Origin: JAGXLP01 sp042218715
GTDB lineage: Bacteria; Bipolaricaulota; Bipolaricaulia; M55B111
Assembly: GCA_042218715.1 (NCBI GenBank)
Contig: JBDGQU010000002.1
Span: 1 to 21,056 of the forward strand
Reading direction: 5' to 3'
Length of the DNA: 21,056 bases
The notes below the pieces were generated by a model that was given only the letters and a program-made list of their open reading frames with translations, searched no databases and had not been told where the DNA came from. Position numbers and translations under genes: made by a program. Shown here in pieces: positions 6,249 to 14,181 of the stretch. Every line of letters begins with the position of its first letter. Position 1 is the first letter of the stretch.

Positions 6249-7172
6249 ATGAGTTCTATAGCAAAAGATGTAACTCAATTAATAGGTAGTCCGCTAGTTA
6301 AACTGAATAGGGTTACGGAAGACGCGAAGGCGGAAGTAGTGGCCAAGATTGAAGCTGCAAATCCTTGCGGTAGCATCAAGGACAGGATAGGAGTAAACAT
6401 GATTGCCGAGGCCGAACGCGCTGGTGAAATAGACGAGGATAGCGTAATTGTGGAGCCGACGAGCGGAAACACGGGAATTGCGCTGGCCTTTGTCTGTGCC
6501 GCAAAGGGGTACAGGCTTATCCTGACTATGCCCGATACTATGAGTCAGGAACGACGCGATCTACTAAAGGCGTTTGGGGCGGAACTAAGATTGACCTCGG
6601 GTGACGACGGTATGCAGGGAGCAATAGACAAGGCAGAGGAATTGGTTAGCTCCAACCCCAACTATTATTCCCCTCAACAGTTTAGAAATCCGGCGAACCC
6701 CGGTATCCACCGAAAGACTACGGCCGAGGAAATATGGGAAGATACGGACGGTAACGTCGATATATTCGTTGCCGGAGTAGGAACTGGTGGGACTATTACC
6801 GGCGTTTCGGAAAGATTGAAAGAGAAAAACCCGAACCTGAAAACGGTAGCGGTTGAGCCAGAGGAATCGCCAGTGCTGTCCGGTGGTGAGGCTGGTTCGC
6901 ACAGCATACAGGGGATCGGAGCCGGGTTTGTGCCCGAGGTATTGAACCGGAAAATCATAGACGAAGTAGTTCAGGTAAACAGCGAAGACGCAAAAGAGAT
7001 GACGGGAAGACTGGCTCGAGAGGAAGGGATATTGGCGGGAATTTCGTCAGGTGCTGCCGCACAAGCGGCCGTTAGAGTGGCCAGACGTTCGGAAAATGAG
7101 GGAAAAAGGACCGTAGTTATCCTCCCTGATACTGGTGAGAGGTATTTGTCGACCGATCTGTTCTCCGAGTAG
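6249..7172 (+). CDS. cysK: Cysteine synthase (O-acetylserine sulfhydrylase), PLP enzyme
   Basis: 307 aa, matching the usual CysK length. PLP lysine K44 sits in NPCGSIKDRIG (38-48); the substrate loop TSGNTG is at 71-76, the phosphate-binding GTGGT at 178-182 (VAGVGTGGTITGV), SSG at 267-269 and the C-terminal PDTGERYLST at 293-302. It makes L-cysteine from O-acetylserine and sulfide in the cytosol. The short form without a CBS domain fits CysK rather than cystathionine beta-synthase. ATG6249 with GGAG at 6238-6241. No serine acetyltransferase is nearby. Cysteine supply fits a neighbourhood with Fe-S sensing, thiI and several Cys-rich proteins, but no operon link is shown. Confidence 0.95.
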   Translation: MSSIAKDVTQLIGSPLVKLNRVTEDAKAEVVAKIEAANPCGSIKDRIGVNMIAEAERAGEIDEDSVIVEPTSGNTGIALAFVCAAKGYRLILTMPDTMSQERRDLLKAFGAELRLTSGDDGMQGAIDKAEELVSSNPNYYSPQQFRNPANPGIHRKTTAEEIWEDTDGNVDIFVAGVGTGGTITGVSERLKEKNPNLKTVAVEPEESPVLSGGEAGSHSIQGIGAGFVPEVLNRKIIDEVVQVNSEDAKEMTGRLAREEGILAGISSGAAAQAAVRVARRSENEGKRTVVILPDTGERYLSTDLFSE

Positions 7173-7178
7173 ACCGGT

Positions 7179-7249
7179 TGACCTCAGAGGCTAGGTTGAG
7201 GAAGTGTTACTTGGAAGGTTCTCCAAAATTTTACCAACCTCTGAGGTCA
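7179..7249. repeat. 12-bp perfect inverted repeat at the cysK / sensor convergent junction
   Basis: TGACCTCAGAGG (7179-7190) is exactly complementary to CCTCTGAGGTCA (7238-7249), separated by 47 nt. The left arm starts 7 nt after the cysK stop; the right arm lies in the last codons of the convergent PAS-PAS-GAF gene. A smaller TTGGA/TCCAA stem followed by AATTTT (7211-7230) is nested inside. It may act as a bidirectional terminator structure; the long loop makes this uncertain. Confidence 0.4.
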
Positions 7250-8369
7250 TAATCTCGATCAAGTTTCGCTCGGAGGGGCTTATTGAATCTTTTTCCAGCT
7301 TTCTGATATCCAGCACCCCGTAACAGTTATTGGAACTTGAAATAGGTGCTACGAACTCGCATTTAACTTCCGGATCGTATCTTATGAAATTTTCGTCTAT
7401 CGTTACGTCCGGAAGGTAGAAACTTTTATCTTTCTTTGCCGTTTCAACTCTGGCACCCGTGCCCGATTTGTGGAGGTTTTCCCCGATCATACTCCTTCGA
7501 TAGCCAGTTTGTAATAAACACTTGAGGGTTTTGGAATTACTTTTGTAGAGCGTTATTTTCGCCGGTTCAAGCACTTCACGAATGGAATGTAGGAGGAAAG
7601 ATAGGATCTGGTCTTTTTTCTCTAATTTTGTGAGCTCTCTGATGAAGAACTCACACGCTTTCAACTCACCGGGAGAGTTATTGCTTACCCTGGTTACAGT
7701 ATGGAGAAAGGCAGTTAGCTCTTCCGAATTGTCCATTAACGGAAAAGCAGTGACCACGTAATTAGTTCCGTCCTCCGTTACCTCACCTATTCCGGCCTCA
7801 CGGGTTTCTATTGCCTTTTTACAGGGGCAACCTTTTATTGGGGAGTTGAGTCTGTGTACTACTTCATAACATTTATGCCCTTCAACGTCGCTGGCTTCTA
7901 TGTTAAGTTTCTCTGCTCCGGTAGGATTAATCTGCTCGATCTCGTAGTCAAGCGAAATTATAGCCACTATATCCGGAGCCGATTCGATCGCTTCCGGCCA
8001 GTTGTGTTCAGGTCTACCAAGCTTGAAGATGGACCTTCCTTCCGGAGTTACGTTTTTTACAAGAGAGACCAACTTTCCATCTTTCAGGTAGAACAATGAG
8101 ATTTTCTGAGCAAATCTTTCCCCGTTTCTCTTAAGTCCGGAGACTACCCCGGTCCACTTCTGTTCTTCTTTTAGTTTTGGTAATAGTTCTTTCTCGAACC
8201 GTCGAATGTGAGGTAATGCGAAGGTCTCGTCCCATGTTTCGCCAATTAGGTCGGACGGGTTCTGGTAATCGTATAGACTGGCAAAGGTCTGATCAACGTA
8301 TTCGTATTTTCTTTGCCCGTCCAGGACGGCTATGCCGTCTATGTTGGCTTTTATACTTTTTGAACCCAT
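7191..8369 (-). CDS. PAS-PAS-GAF sensory protein without an output domain
   Basis: 392 aa, soluble, no transmembrane segment. Residues about 8-112 form one PAS domain (GIAVLDGQRKYEYVDQTFASLY, WTGVVSGLKRNGERF). Residues about 124-228 form a second PAS with CYEVVHRLNSPIKGCPCKKA (167-186), whose C167, C181 and C183 could bind a metal, heme or Fe-S group or act as a redox switch. Residues about 245-385 form a GAF domain (GTGARVETAKKDKSFYLPD, YGVLDIRKLE). No kinase, GGDEF, HTH or phosphatase module follows, so it must signal through a partner, or be a truncated sensor. It lies downstream of rex on the same strand after a 179-nt gap, suggesting redox sensing. The start ATG8369 has only a weak RBS. 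Confidence 0.8.
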   Translation of the reverse strand: MGSKSIKANIDGIAVLDGQRKYEYVDQTFASLYDYQNPSDLIGETWDETFALPHIRRFEKELLPKLKEEQKWTGVVSGLKRNGERFAQKISLFYLKDGKLVSLVKNVTPEGRSIFKLGRPEHNWPEAIESAPDIVAIISLDYEIEQINPTGAEKLNIEASDVEGHKCYEVVHRLNSPIKGCPCKKAIETREAGIGEVTEDGTNYVVTAFPLMDNSEELTAFLHTVTRVSNNSPGELKACEFFIRELTKLEKKDQILSFLLHSIREVLEPAKITLYKSNSKTLKCLLQTGYRRSMIGENLHKSGTGARVETAKKDKSFYLPDVTIDENFIRYDPEVKCEFVAPISSSNNCYGVLDIRKLEKDSISPSERNLIEIMTSEVGKILENLPSNTSST

Positions 8370-8420
8370 TGAGATTTCATCTCAGCTGGTAGTGAATTGT
8401 AAGCCAGCTAATTTTCCAAA

Positions 8421-8436
8421 ATTATCTCAAGATAAT
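8421..8436 (-). terminator. Weak AT-rich stem-loop between rex and the PAS-PAS-GAF gene
   Basis: On the minus strand, ATTATC-TTGA-GATAAT is followed by TTTT (8417-8420 region). This could terminate or attenuate rex transcripts before the sensor gene. Another small stem, TGCTC-loop-GAGCA, lies nearer rex around 8475-8490. Both are thermodynamically modest. Confidence 0.3.
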
Positions 8437-8548
8437 CCAATACTACCGAAACTTTCAAAAGTCCAACCAGGGTCCTTGCTCCGTAGAGCATTAGGGTCTT
8501 GACTTTAGTGGGTGTAATTGATTGCTGCTAGCGATTTCTGGAGAGGCT

Positions 8549-9172
8549 TTAGTTCAGATAATACTTTAACTCCTTTAACTTGGATGTAATATCCATTTGT
8601 TTTACGGTGATTTCCTGAGGTACTTCTAACAGAACGGGGGCAAAATTCAGTATACCCTTTATTCCGGCTGAAATAAGCGCATCCGCGACGAGTTGAGCGC
8701 TGTCGCCTGGGACGGCGATCATCGCAACCTCCACGTCTTCTTTCTGAACGGTAGATTTAAGATCCTTAATTGGCTGAACCCTAATTCCGCCGATTCGATC
8801 GCCGATGACTTCCTGGTCGTTATCAAATGCTGCAATAATCCTGAACCCCCAGTGGTTGAAATCCTGATTTGTCAGTAATGCAGTTCCCAGGTTTCCTGTC
8901 CCGACCAGAACGACGGGTGTCTCTATGTGAAGCTTTAAAATGCTTCGGAGTTCCTCCTGTAGTCGTGGTATATCGTAACCACTACCCTTTTTCCCGTAAT
9001 TTCCAAAATAGGAAAGGTCCTTTCTAAGGTTGTCCGAGTTGATACCTGGTAGGTCCTTGACGAACTGATGAGAAGTGACCGATTCCATTCCCTCCGAATA
9101 GAGTTTTTCCGTTCTTCGGAGATATAGAGGAAGTCTTTCAATTGTTTGTTCGGGGATCTTTAGCTTCTTCAT
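8549..9172 (-). CDS. rex: Redox-sensing transcriptional repressor Rex
   Basis: 207 aa, the typical Rex length. N-terminal winged helix with the signature NLRKDLSYFGNYGKKGSGYDI (48-68; 'xxRKDLxxFGxxGxxGxGY' in the family). The Rossmann NAD(H) domain has VVLVGTGNLGTAL (87-99), AAFDNDQEVIG and a C-terminal domain-swap helix (KLKELKYYL). Rex represses fermentation and anaerobic respiration genes when NAD+ is high and is released by NADH. ATG9172 has GGAGG at 9185-9189. A strong promoter with Rex-like half sites lies upstream, suggesting autoregulation. The gene points away from the EamA exporter gene. Confidence 0.95.
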   Translation of the reverse strand: MKKLKIPEQTIERLPLYLRRTEKLYSEGMESVTSHQFVKDLPGINSDNLRKDLSYFGNYGKKGSGYDIPRLQEELRSILKLHIETPVVLVGTGNLGTALLTNQDFNHWGFRIIAAFDNDQEVIGDRIGGIRVQPIKDLKSTVQKEDVEVAMIAVPGDSAQLVADALISAGIKGILNFAPVLLEVPQEITVKQMDITSKLKELKYYLN

Positions 9173-9268
9173 TGTTTTTTACTACCTCCATTCAAACTGG
9201 TTCAATCAGCTCCGGAACCACCAGGCTGAAAACCCGTGATCAACCTCTTGCATTAGCCTACGAACTTC

Positions 9269-9297
9269 ATTTTATAACAATTGTGATACCCTGTCAA
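9269..9297 (-). promoter_or_regulatory. Near-consensus sigma-70/SigA promoter for rex
   Basis: On the minus strand TTGACA (9297-9292) is a perfect -35, followed after exactly 17 nt by TAAAAT (9274-9269), a 5-of-6 -10. Transcription would begin near 9262, leaving a leader of about 90 nt before rex ATG9172. Confidence 0.7.
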
Positions 9298-9300
9298 CAA
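9281..9300. promoter_or_regulatory. Rex-operator-like palindrome over the rex -35 region
   Basis: On the minus strand the 20-mer TTGTTGACAGGGTATCACAA has TTGT and ACAA ends, like the Rex consensus TTGTxAA-N4-TTxACAA, but the arms are 12 nt apart instead of 10. An everted pair TCACAA/TTGTTA overlaps the promoter spacer at 9275-9286. The position is ideal for autorepression; the spacing mismatch keeps confidence low. Confidence 0.35.
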
Positions 9301-9414
9301 GGTGTTTACCCTTTCGAGCACCGAAAGTTTAAGTTCCCGGTTATCCCGGTTAATAACGAATCTCCCTGAATCGATCATATTTCTGGTTGGAAGAGGGATT
9401 TTTCGGTAAAATAA

Positions 9415-9425
9415 GTATCCGATAC
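9415..9425. promoter_or_regulatory. Short palindrome upstream of the His-tailed exporter gene
   Basis: GTATC-C-GATAC, a perfect 5-bp-arm palindrome 38 nt before the EamA start and next to an AT-rich promoter-like stretch. It could be an operator; symmetry is the only evidence. The rest of the 9190-9463 gap shows only a small CTTTCG/CGAAAG stem at 9311-9327 besides the rex promoter. Confidence 0.25.
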
Positions 9426-9463
9426 GTTAATTTTAAAAATTATCGATTTAGGTCAACATTTTC

Positions 9464-10504
9464 ATGTCAATAATTCTTGCGATTACTTCGGCGATTTTAT
9501 TCGGCCTGGCCACGCCAATAAGTAAGACCCTTCTCGGCGGAATAACTCCGGTTCAACTGGCGGGATTGCTCTACCTGGGAGCGGCGATGGGGTTGTTGCC
9601 CCGGGTCGTGTCCAGGGAAGGATACAAAAAAGTTATCGGTATGAACGCTGAGAACCGGATACGGATGCTGGGAGCAATAGTGTTAGGGGGGATCGGGGGT
9701 CCACTGGCTTTGCTTTTCGGGTTACGCCTGGCCACCGCTTCTTCTGTATCGATGTGGTTGAACCTGGAGATGGTGTTCACGGTTCTTCTGGGCCACTTTA
9801 TATTTGAAGACTACCTTGGCTGGTTGGGCTGGCTGGGATCTATTGGGGCAATATCTGCCGCGGTGCTACTTTCCTGGAGCGGGGGAGTCGCGGGAGTGAC
9901 TGCAGGATTGCTTGTCGGGCTTGCCTGTCTGTGCTGGGGATTCGACAACCACTTCACTGCACTTATTGACGAAATATCTCCGACCACGAATACTTTCTTT
10001 AAAGGATTGGTTGCGGGAACTTTTAACTTAACAATTGGATTGATTGTAACCAACTACGGTGCCGGGTGGGGCCAGACGATGGGGGCGCTCGGTCTTGGGT
10101 TTTTCTCGTACGGGGTAAGTATCGTCCTTTACATAGGAGCCGCCCACGGATTGGGAGCAACGCGGGCCCAGATCATTTTCGCTTCGGCGCCGTTTTTCGG
10201 CGTGGGGGGGTCAATTTTGATACTGGGGGAAAGTCTTTCTTCAGTTCAACTAGCTGCGGCTTCGATTCTAATTGTTTCGCTAGTTCCGCTGTTGATCGAC
10301 AAACATCTTCACGTCCACGAACATTCTTCGCTCGAACACGAACACCTTCACCGGCACGACGAGGGACATCACGAACATTCTCACGAATATACCCCCCTAT
10401 TGAAATTGTTATTCCATTCTCATAGACATGGTCACGAGGGGGATACACACAGTCACCCTCACCTACCCGATATACATCACAGGCACGAACACGACGAAAA
10501 TTAG
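9464..10504 (+). CDS. EamA/DMT-superfamily transporter with a His-rich metal-binding tail
   Basis: 346 aa. Two EamA repeats with about ten transmembrane helices occupy residues 1-278 (SIILAITSAILFGLATPISK at the first helix, LGESLSSVQLAAASILIVSL at the last). The C-terminal tail (279-346) has 23 histidines in 68 residues, with HEH, HSH and HHRHEH clusters interrupted by a short hydrophobic piece (YTPLLKLLF). The ending SHPHLPDIHHRH is recurrent in one DMT subgroup. DMT proteins export amino acids or metabolites; a His-rich tail points to binding of Ni, Zn, Co or Cu, so a metal-regulated or metal-linked export role is inferred. It converges with the Mo-hydroxylase gene (14-nt gap). The Shine-Dalgarno is weak (AGGT). 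Confidence 0.82.
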   Translation: MSIILAITSAILFGLATPISKTLLGGITPVQLAGLLYLGAAMGLLPRVVSREGYKKVIGMNAENRIRMLGAIVLGGIGGPLALLFGLRLATASSVSMWLNLEMVFTVLLGHFIFEDYLGWLGWLGSIGAISAAVLLSWSGGVAGVTAGLLVGLACLCWGFDNHFTALIDEISPTTNTFFKGLVAGTFNLTIGLIVTNYGAGWGQTMGALGLGFFSYGVSIVLYIGAAHGLGATRAQIIFASAPFFGVGGSILILGESLSSVQLAAASILIVSLVPLLIDKHLHVHEHSSLEHEHLHRHDEGHHEHSHEYTPLLKLLFHSHRHGHEGDTHSHPHLPDIHHRHEHDEN

Positions 10505-10518
10505 ATTAGGTCATTGCC

Positions 10519-12846
10519 TCATTTACTCGACAGCTTTTTCCAGACCTTTTCAGGAGTGAAGGGAGGGTTGGTTAACTCTACCCCTGTGGCGTCTCTCACG
10601 GCATTTGCGATAGCTGGTATTGGCCCATTTATGCCTATTTCTCCTACGCTTTTTGCTCCCATGGGACCGGTTGGTTCGGACGATTCTACCAATATTACCT
10701 CGATATCAGGTATATCTTCGGTATTAGGAATCTTATAGTCGAAGAAAGAAGGGTTCTTCAGTTTACCGGAATCGCTGAACTCCATCTCCTCGGTTAAGGC
10801 GTAACCAATGCCATTTACGATTGCCCCTTCCATCTGTCCCTCGGCCAGTTTTGGGTTAATTGCCGTCCCGCAATCGACAGCGGATACGTATTTTTGCAGA
10901 TCTATCTCTCCTGTTCGCGTGTCAACTTCCAGTTCGACGAAGTGGGCTGAGAACGGTGGTGGCGACTCCTCGGGTACCTCTGAGGCCGTTACCTCCACTT
11001 GTTCCTGGTCCGTTTCCATCTCGCCCGAGGTGAGAGATAAGGCGAATTCCGCCAGTGATTTAGTCGTTTCCGATCCGACTATTTTCCCCTCGTTCCACTC
11101 GATTCTTTCCCGGTCTTCTTCGTATCTGTTTGCGAAAATCTCAATTATCCTATTTTTGGCCTTCTCGGCGGCTTTCCTCACGGCATTCCCGGATACGTAA
11201 GTAGTACTGGAGGCATAGGCGCCGGAATCGAAGGGCGTAAAGTCCGTATCGGAGGAGTACACCACTATATCGTCTAGGCTGACTTCCAGGGCCTCTGCCG
11301 CGATCTGAGATAGTACGGTGTCGCTTCCCGTACCTATGTCAGTGGCACCTACGTAAAGGTTAAAGGACCCGTCCTCATTCAGTTTAAGCCGGGCGGCGGC
11401 CATGTCTATCAGAGGAATGCCCGAGCCCTGCATATTTATTGCCAGACCGAACCCCTTTTCCTTGTCGCTTTCGGTTGCCTGTTTTTTGCCCCTTTCGTGC
11501 CAGCCGATCTCCTTCGCACCTCTATCGATGCATTCGTCTAAACCACAACTATTTACGTACTGGACCGTACCTTCCTTGCCTTCACCGAGTTTCTCGAAGA
11601 TCGGAGAAGTTTCACCCTCGTTAATGTGATTCAGTTTCCTTATCTCTATCGGGTCTTTGCCAACTTTCTCGGCCAGTTTCTCCATTGCGAATTCAAGGGA
11701 GAAGTACCCCTGAGGGGCACCGTAACCTCTATACGCTCCCGGTACGGGTAGATTGGTGTAGACTGCGTCGCCCAGGAAATGGAGATCGGAAGCCGTGTTG
11801 TACAGGGGTAGAGTTTTGCTTCCCACGTTGGAGAGCACGGTTAGGCTGTGGGTGCCGTATGCACCAGTGTTGCTTAATACGTCCATGATAATCCCCTGAA
11901 GCTTTCCTTCGTTGGTAGCTCCCAGCTTAACGGTTACTTCCATTGGATGTCTGGTACGAGAGGATTGGAATTCCTCCTCCCGGGAATATTTCATCGTTAC
12001 CGGTCTACCCGTTCTTAGAGCAAAAATAGAAGCGATGTCCTCTAGAAGGAATTCCTGCTTAACTCCAAACCCTCCACCTACCCGGGGTTTTATAACTCGA
12101 ATCTTGCCAATCGGTAAATCCAGGACCTGGGCCAGGATTCGTCTTACGTGAAACGGTACCTGGGTGCTCGTTCTGACGACCAACCTTTCGTGCTCGTCCA
12201 GAAAGGCCGTCGTTACGTGGGGCTCTATTGGCGTATGCTGGCAAAATTGAGTTTTACAACTTTCTTTAACTACGACGTCGGACCGAGAAATGACTTCTTC
12301 GGGATCGCCTATTTTTATATCTACGTTTGCGGCTATGTTCCTTTCCGGATCGTATATACCGCTCGAGTCTTCCTCGTCGTGGACCAGAGTAGACGAATTT
12401 CTGGACTCCTTCGGATCAAAAATCGGGTCCAGTTCTTTGTATTTCACTTCTATTTTTTTCAATCCTTCTTTTACTGCGTCCCGGGATTCTCCTGCCACTG
12501 CGGCCACTCTATCCCCGACGTATCTGACTTTTTTATCGAATACGTAAGCGTCGTAAGGAGACGGCTCCGGATATCCTTGTCCGGCCGTTGTGTGGGGAAT
12601 TCGGTCCACGTTGCCGTGATGGAGTACCGACACAACCCCTTCCGTTTTCTCTGCCTCGGAAGTGTCTATGTCTACTATTTCCGCGTGGGGCTTGGGGCTT
12701 GCTAAAATCCCTGCCACCAGTCCGTTTGGATAGTCGTGATCCCCTGCGAAGACCGGTTTTCCGTTTACCAGAGCTGTTCCGTCTACCTTGGTTAAGCTCC
12801 TGTTAACTACGTTGTAATTAGACTCGTCGGAATTATTGGTAACCAT
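10519..12846 (-). CDS. xdhA: Xanthine-dehydrogenase-family molybdopterin-binding (large) subunit
   Basis: 775 aa, the usual size of a separate Mo subunit. N-terminal a/b hammerhead domain (about 17-140), then the Mo-cofactor domains: TQFCQHTPIEPH (199-210), GGGFGVKQ (257-264), AYRGYGAPQG (371-380), GATDIGTGSDTVLSQ, and GAKSVGEIG with the catalytic Glu at residue 736. It would hydroxylate a purine or other N-heterocycle using water as oxygen source. At the position of mammalian XDH Glu802 it has Gln264, as I recall for bacterial XdhA-type subunits. ATG12846 has GGAGGAAG at 12852-12859 and overlaps the 2Fe-2S gene by 14 nt. Naming follows E. coli XdhABC; purine substrate is inferred from the transporter and deaminase neighbours. 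No XdhC-type Mo-cofactor maturation gene is in the window. Confidence 0.88.
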   Translation of the reverse strand: MVTNNSDESNYNVVNRSLTKVDGTALVNGKPVFAGDHDYPNGLVAGILASPKPHAEIVDIDTSEAEKTEGVVSVLHHGNVDRIPHTTAGQGYPEPSPYDAYVFDKKVRYVGDRVAAVAGESRDAVKEGLKKIEVKYKELDPIFDPKESRNSSTLVHDEEDSSGIYDPERNIAANVDIKIGDPEEVISRSDVVVKESCKTQFCQHTPIEPHVTTAFLDEHERLVVRTSTQVPFHVRRILAQVLDLPIGKIRVIKPRVGGGFGVKQEFLLEDIASIFALRTGRPVTMKYSREEEFQSSRTRHPMEVTVKLGATNEGKLQGIIMDVLSNTGAYGTHSLTVLSNVGSKTLPLYNTASDLHFLGDAVYTNLPVPGAYRGYGAPQGYFSLEFAMEKLAEKVGKDPIEIRKLNHINEGETSPIFEKLGEGKEGTVQYVNSCGLDECIDRGAKEIGWHERGKKQATESDKEKGFGLAINMQGSGIPLIDMAAARLKLNEDGSFNLYVGATDIGTGSDTVLSQIAAEALEVSLDDIVVYSSDTDFTPFDSGAYASSTTYVSGNAVRKAAEKAKNRIIEIFANRYEEDRERIEWNEGKIVGSETTKSLAEFALSLTSGEMETDQEQVEVTASEVPEESPPPFSAHFVELEVDTRTGEIDLQKYVSAVDCGTAINPKLAEGQMEGAIVNGIGYALTEEMEFSDSGKLKNPSFFDYKIPNTEDIPDIEVILVESSEPTGPMGAKSVGEIGINGPIPAIANAVRDATGVELTNPPFTPEKVWKKLSSK

Positions 12847-13309
12847 CTGAACTTCCTCCGATTTTCTCTGTGGTTTCTTTTATTGCACCTATCTGTTTTA
12901 CGTATCCGGTACAGCGGCAGAGGTTTCCGTCCAGGGCCGACTTAATGTCAGCTTCGGAAGGGTTTTCTTTGTTAATTAGAAGAGAGTAAGCGCTGATCAA
13001 GACACCCGGAATGCAGAAACCACACTGTACCGCTCCCGCCTCGAGAAGGGATTCCTTCAACCGTTCTGCCAGTTCGTCTTCCAGCCCCTCGACGGTCTTT
13101 ATCTCTCGTCCGTCAACCTGGGCGACAAATAACGTACAGGAGGTCATCGCCCTGCCGTCCACTAAAACCATGCAGGCTCCGCAATCCCCTGTTTTGCATC
13201 CTTCCTTTACGCTTTTGTAGCCCTCTTCTCTAAGACGATCGAGCAATACTTCTCCGGGGTCGACTTCCAATGACTTTTCTTCTCCGTTTAGTTCGAACTC
13301 AACTTTCAT
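12833..13309 (-). CDS. xdhC: Xanthine-dehydrogenase-family 2Fe-2S (small) subunit
   Basis: 158 aa. N-terminal plant-type ferredoxin fold with C38, C43, C46 and C58 (GCKTGDCGACMVLVDG, then TSC), and a C-terminal four-helix domain with C96, C99, C131 and C133 (QCGFCIPG, CRCTGY). These bind the two [2Fe-2S] clusters carrying electrons from Mo to FAD. A longer frame begins at TTG13315, but that codon directly abuts the ribosome binding site GAGG (13316-13319); ATG13309 has the proper 6-nt spacing, so I use it. It overlaps the FAD gene by 11 nt and the Mo gene by 14 nt, showing tight translational coupling in the order FAD, FeS, Mo. Confidence 0.93.
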   Translation of the reverse strand: MKVEFELNGEEKSLEVDPGEVLLDRLREEGYKSVKEGCKTGDCGACMVLVDGRAMTSCTLFVAQVDGREIKTVEGLEDELAERLKESLLEAGAVQCGFCIPGVLISAYSLLINKENPSEADIKSALDGNLCRCTGYVKQIGAIKETTEKIGGSSDGYQ

Positions 13310-14165
13310 TTTCAACCTCTTTCTTCACACTTAATATTGCGTCCTCAGTCATCTTTTCGACAAGTTGCTTTCTGTAGTCTTCGCTTAACTTATCGTCCCC
13401 TTTTAGCTCGGTCGACTCTACCGCTAGCTTACCGGATTCCTTCGCAAGTTTCTCCGTTAGTTTCTCTCCCGTTAATTTTTCTTCCAGTTCGGTAACTCTT
13501 CTCCCGGTCATTGGTCTAGCTCCCACAGAAATCCGAGCTTCCGAAATATCTCCATCCTTCACTGTTAGCCTGCAGGCGAGATTTAGTGCCGCCACGTCGA
13601 ACTCTGACCTGCTGAACTTTATGAATTTGGCGGCAGTGTTTCCCTGATTCGGAAGAGAGATAGATAACTCCTCTATTATGGAATGGTTGAGAGTCGATCT
13701 AAAGTCGGATTCGTACAGTTTCGAAAGCTCCCTGGTCTTCTCTTTACCTTTGTGGTAATATCTTACCTTTGTTTCCAGGACTGACAGAATCGGGATCACG
13801 TCCGACCAGGGAAACGGTCTCACCAGGGACCCGCCAAGTGTTCCCGCATTCCGGATGGGGAAACTACCGATTTCCTTTAGACTATCGGATAAATAACCGT
13901 CCAGTACGGATTTTATCTTCCGGCTATCAACGATTTCCTGAATCTTTGTCGTAGACCCAATTTTAATCAATCCCCGCTCTTTGTCTACAACTAATTTGTC
14001 CAGATCCAGGTTGCCGAGATCGATCAATTCTACCGGTCGACTTGAATCGGATAAGGCCAGAGCCGTACCACCTGCGATAAAAAACGACCGGCTCTCCCGA
14101 TCGTGAAGTTCGAGAGCTTCTGCGAGAGAGCCGGGATAATAGTAGTTTTTGACGTTTTTCAGCAT
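13299..14165 (-). CDS. xdhB: Xanthine-dehydrogenase-family FAD-binding (medium) subunit
   Basis: 288 aa CO-dehydrogenase/XDH flavoprotein subunit. FIAGGTALAL (29-38) and IRNAGTLGGSLVRPFPWSD (104-122) are the two FAD pyrophosphate-binding motifs; the second usually reads GGN and here is GGS. The C-terminal part carries SVGARPMTGRRVTELEE, typical of the CO_deh_flav_C domain. It passes electrons from the 2Fe-2S clusters to NAD+ or another acceptor. ATG14165 lacks a clear Shine-Dalgarno but starts 16 nt after the BMP gene stop, so it is probably co-transcribed and coupled to it. The 2Fe-2S gene overlaps its end. Confidence 0.9.
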   Translation of the reverse strand: MLKNVKNYYYPGSLAEALELHDRESRSFFIAGGTALALSDSSRPVELIDLGNLDLDKLVVDKERGLIKIGSTTKIQEIVDSRKIKSVLDGYLSDSLKEIGSFPIRNAGTLGGSLVRPFPWSDVIPILSVLETKVRYYHKGKEKTRELSKLYESDFRSTLNHSIIEELSISLPNQGNTAAKFIKFSRSEFDVAALNLACRLTVKDGDISEARISVGARPMTGRRVTELEEKLTGEKLTEKLAKESGKLAVESTELKGDDKLSEDYRKQLVEKMTEDAILSVKKEVENES

Positions 14166-14181
14166 TGAGAATTAATCAACC

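Noticed and set aside
13310..13315. TTG start for the 2Fe-2S subunit
   Set aside because: The codon directly touches the GAGG ribosome binding site, leaving no spacer; ATG13309 fits.
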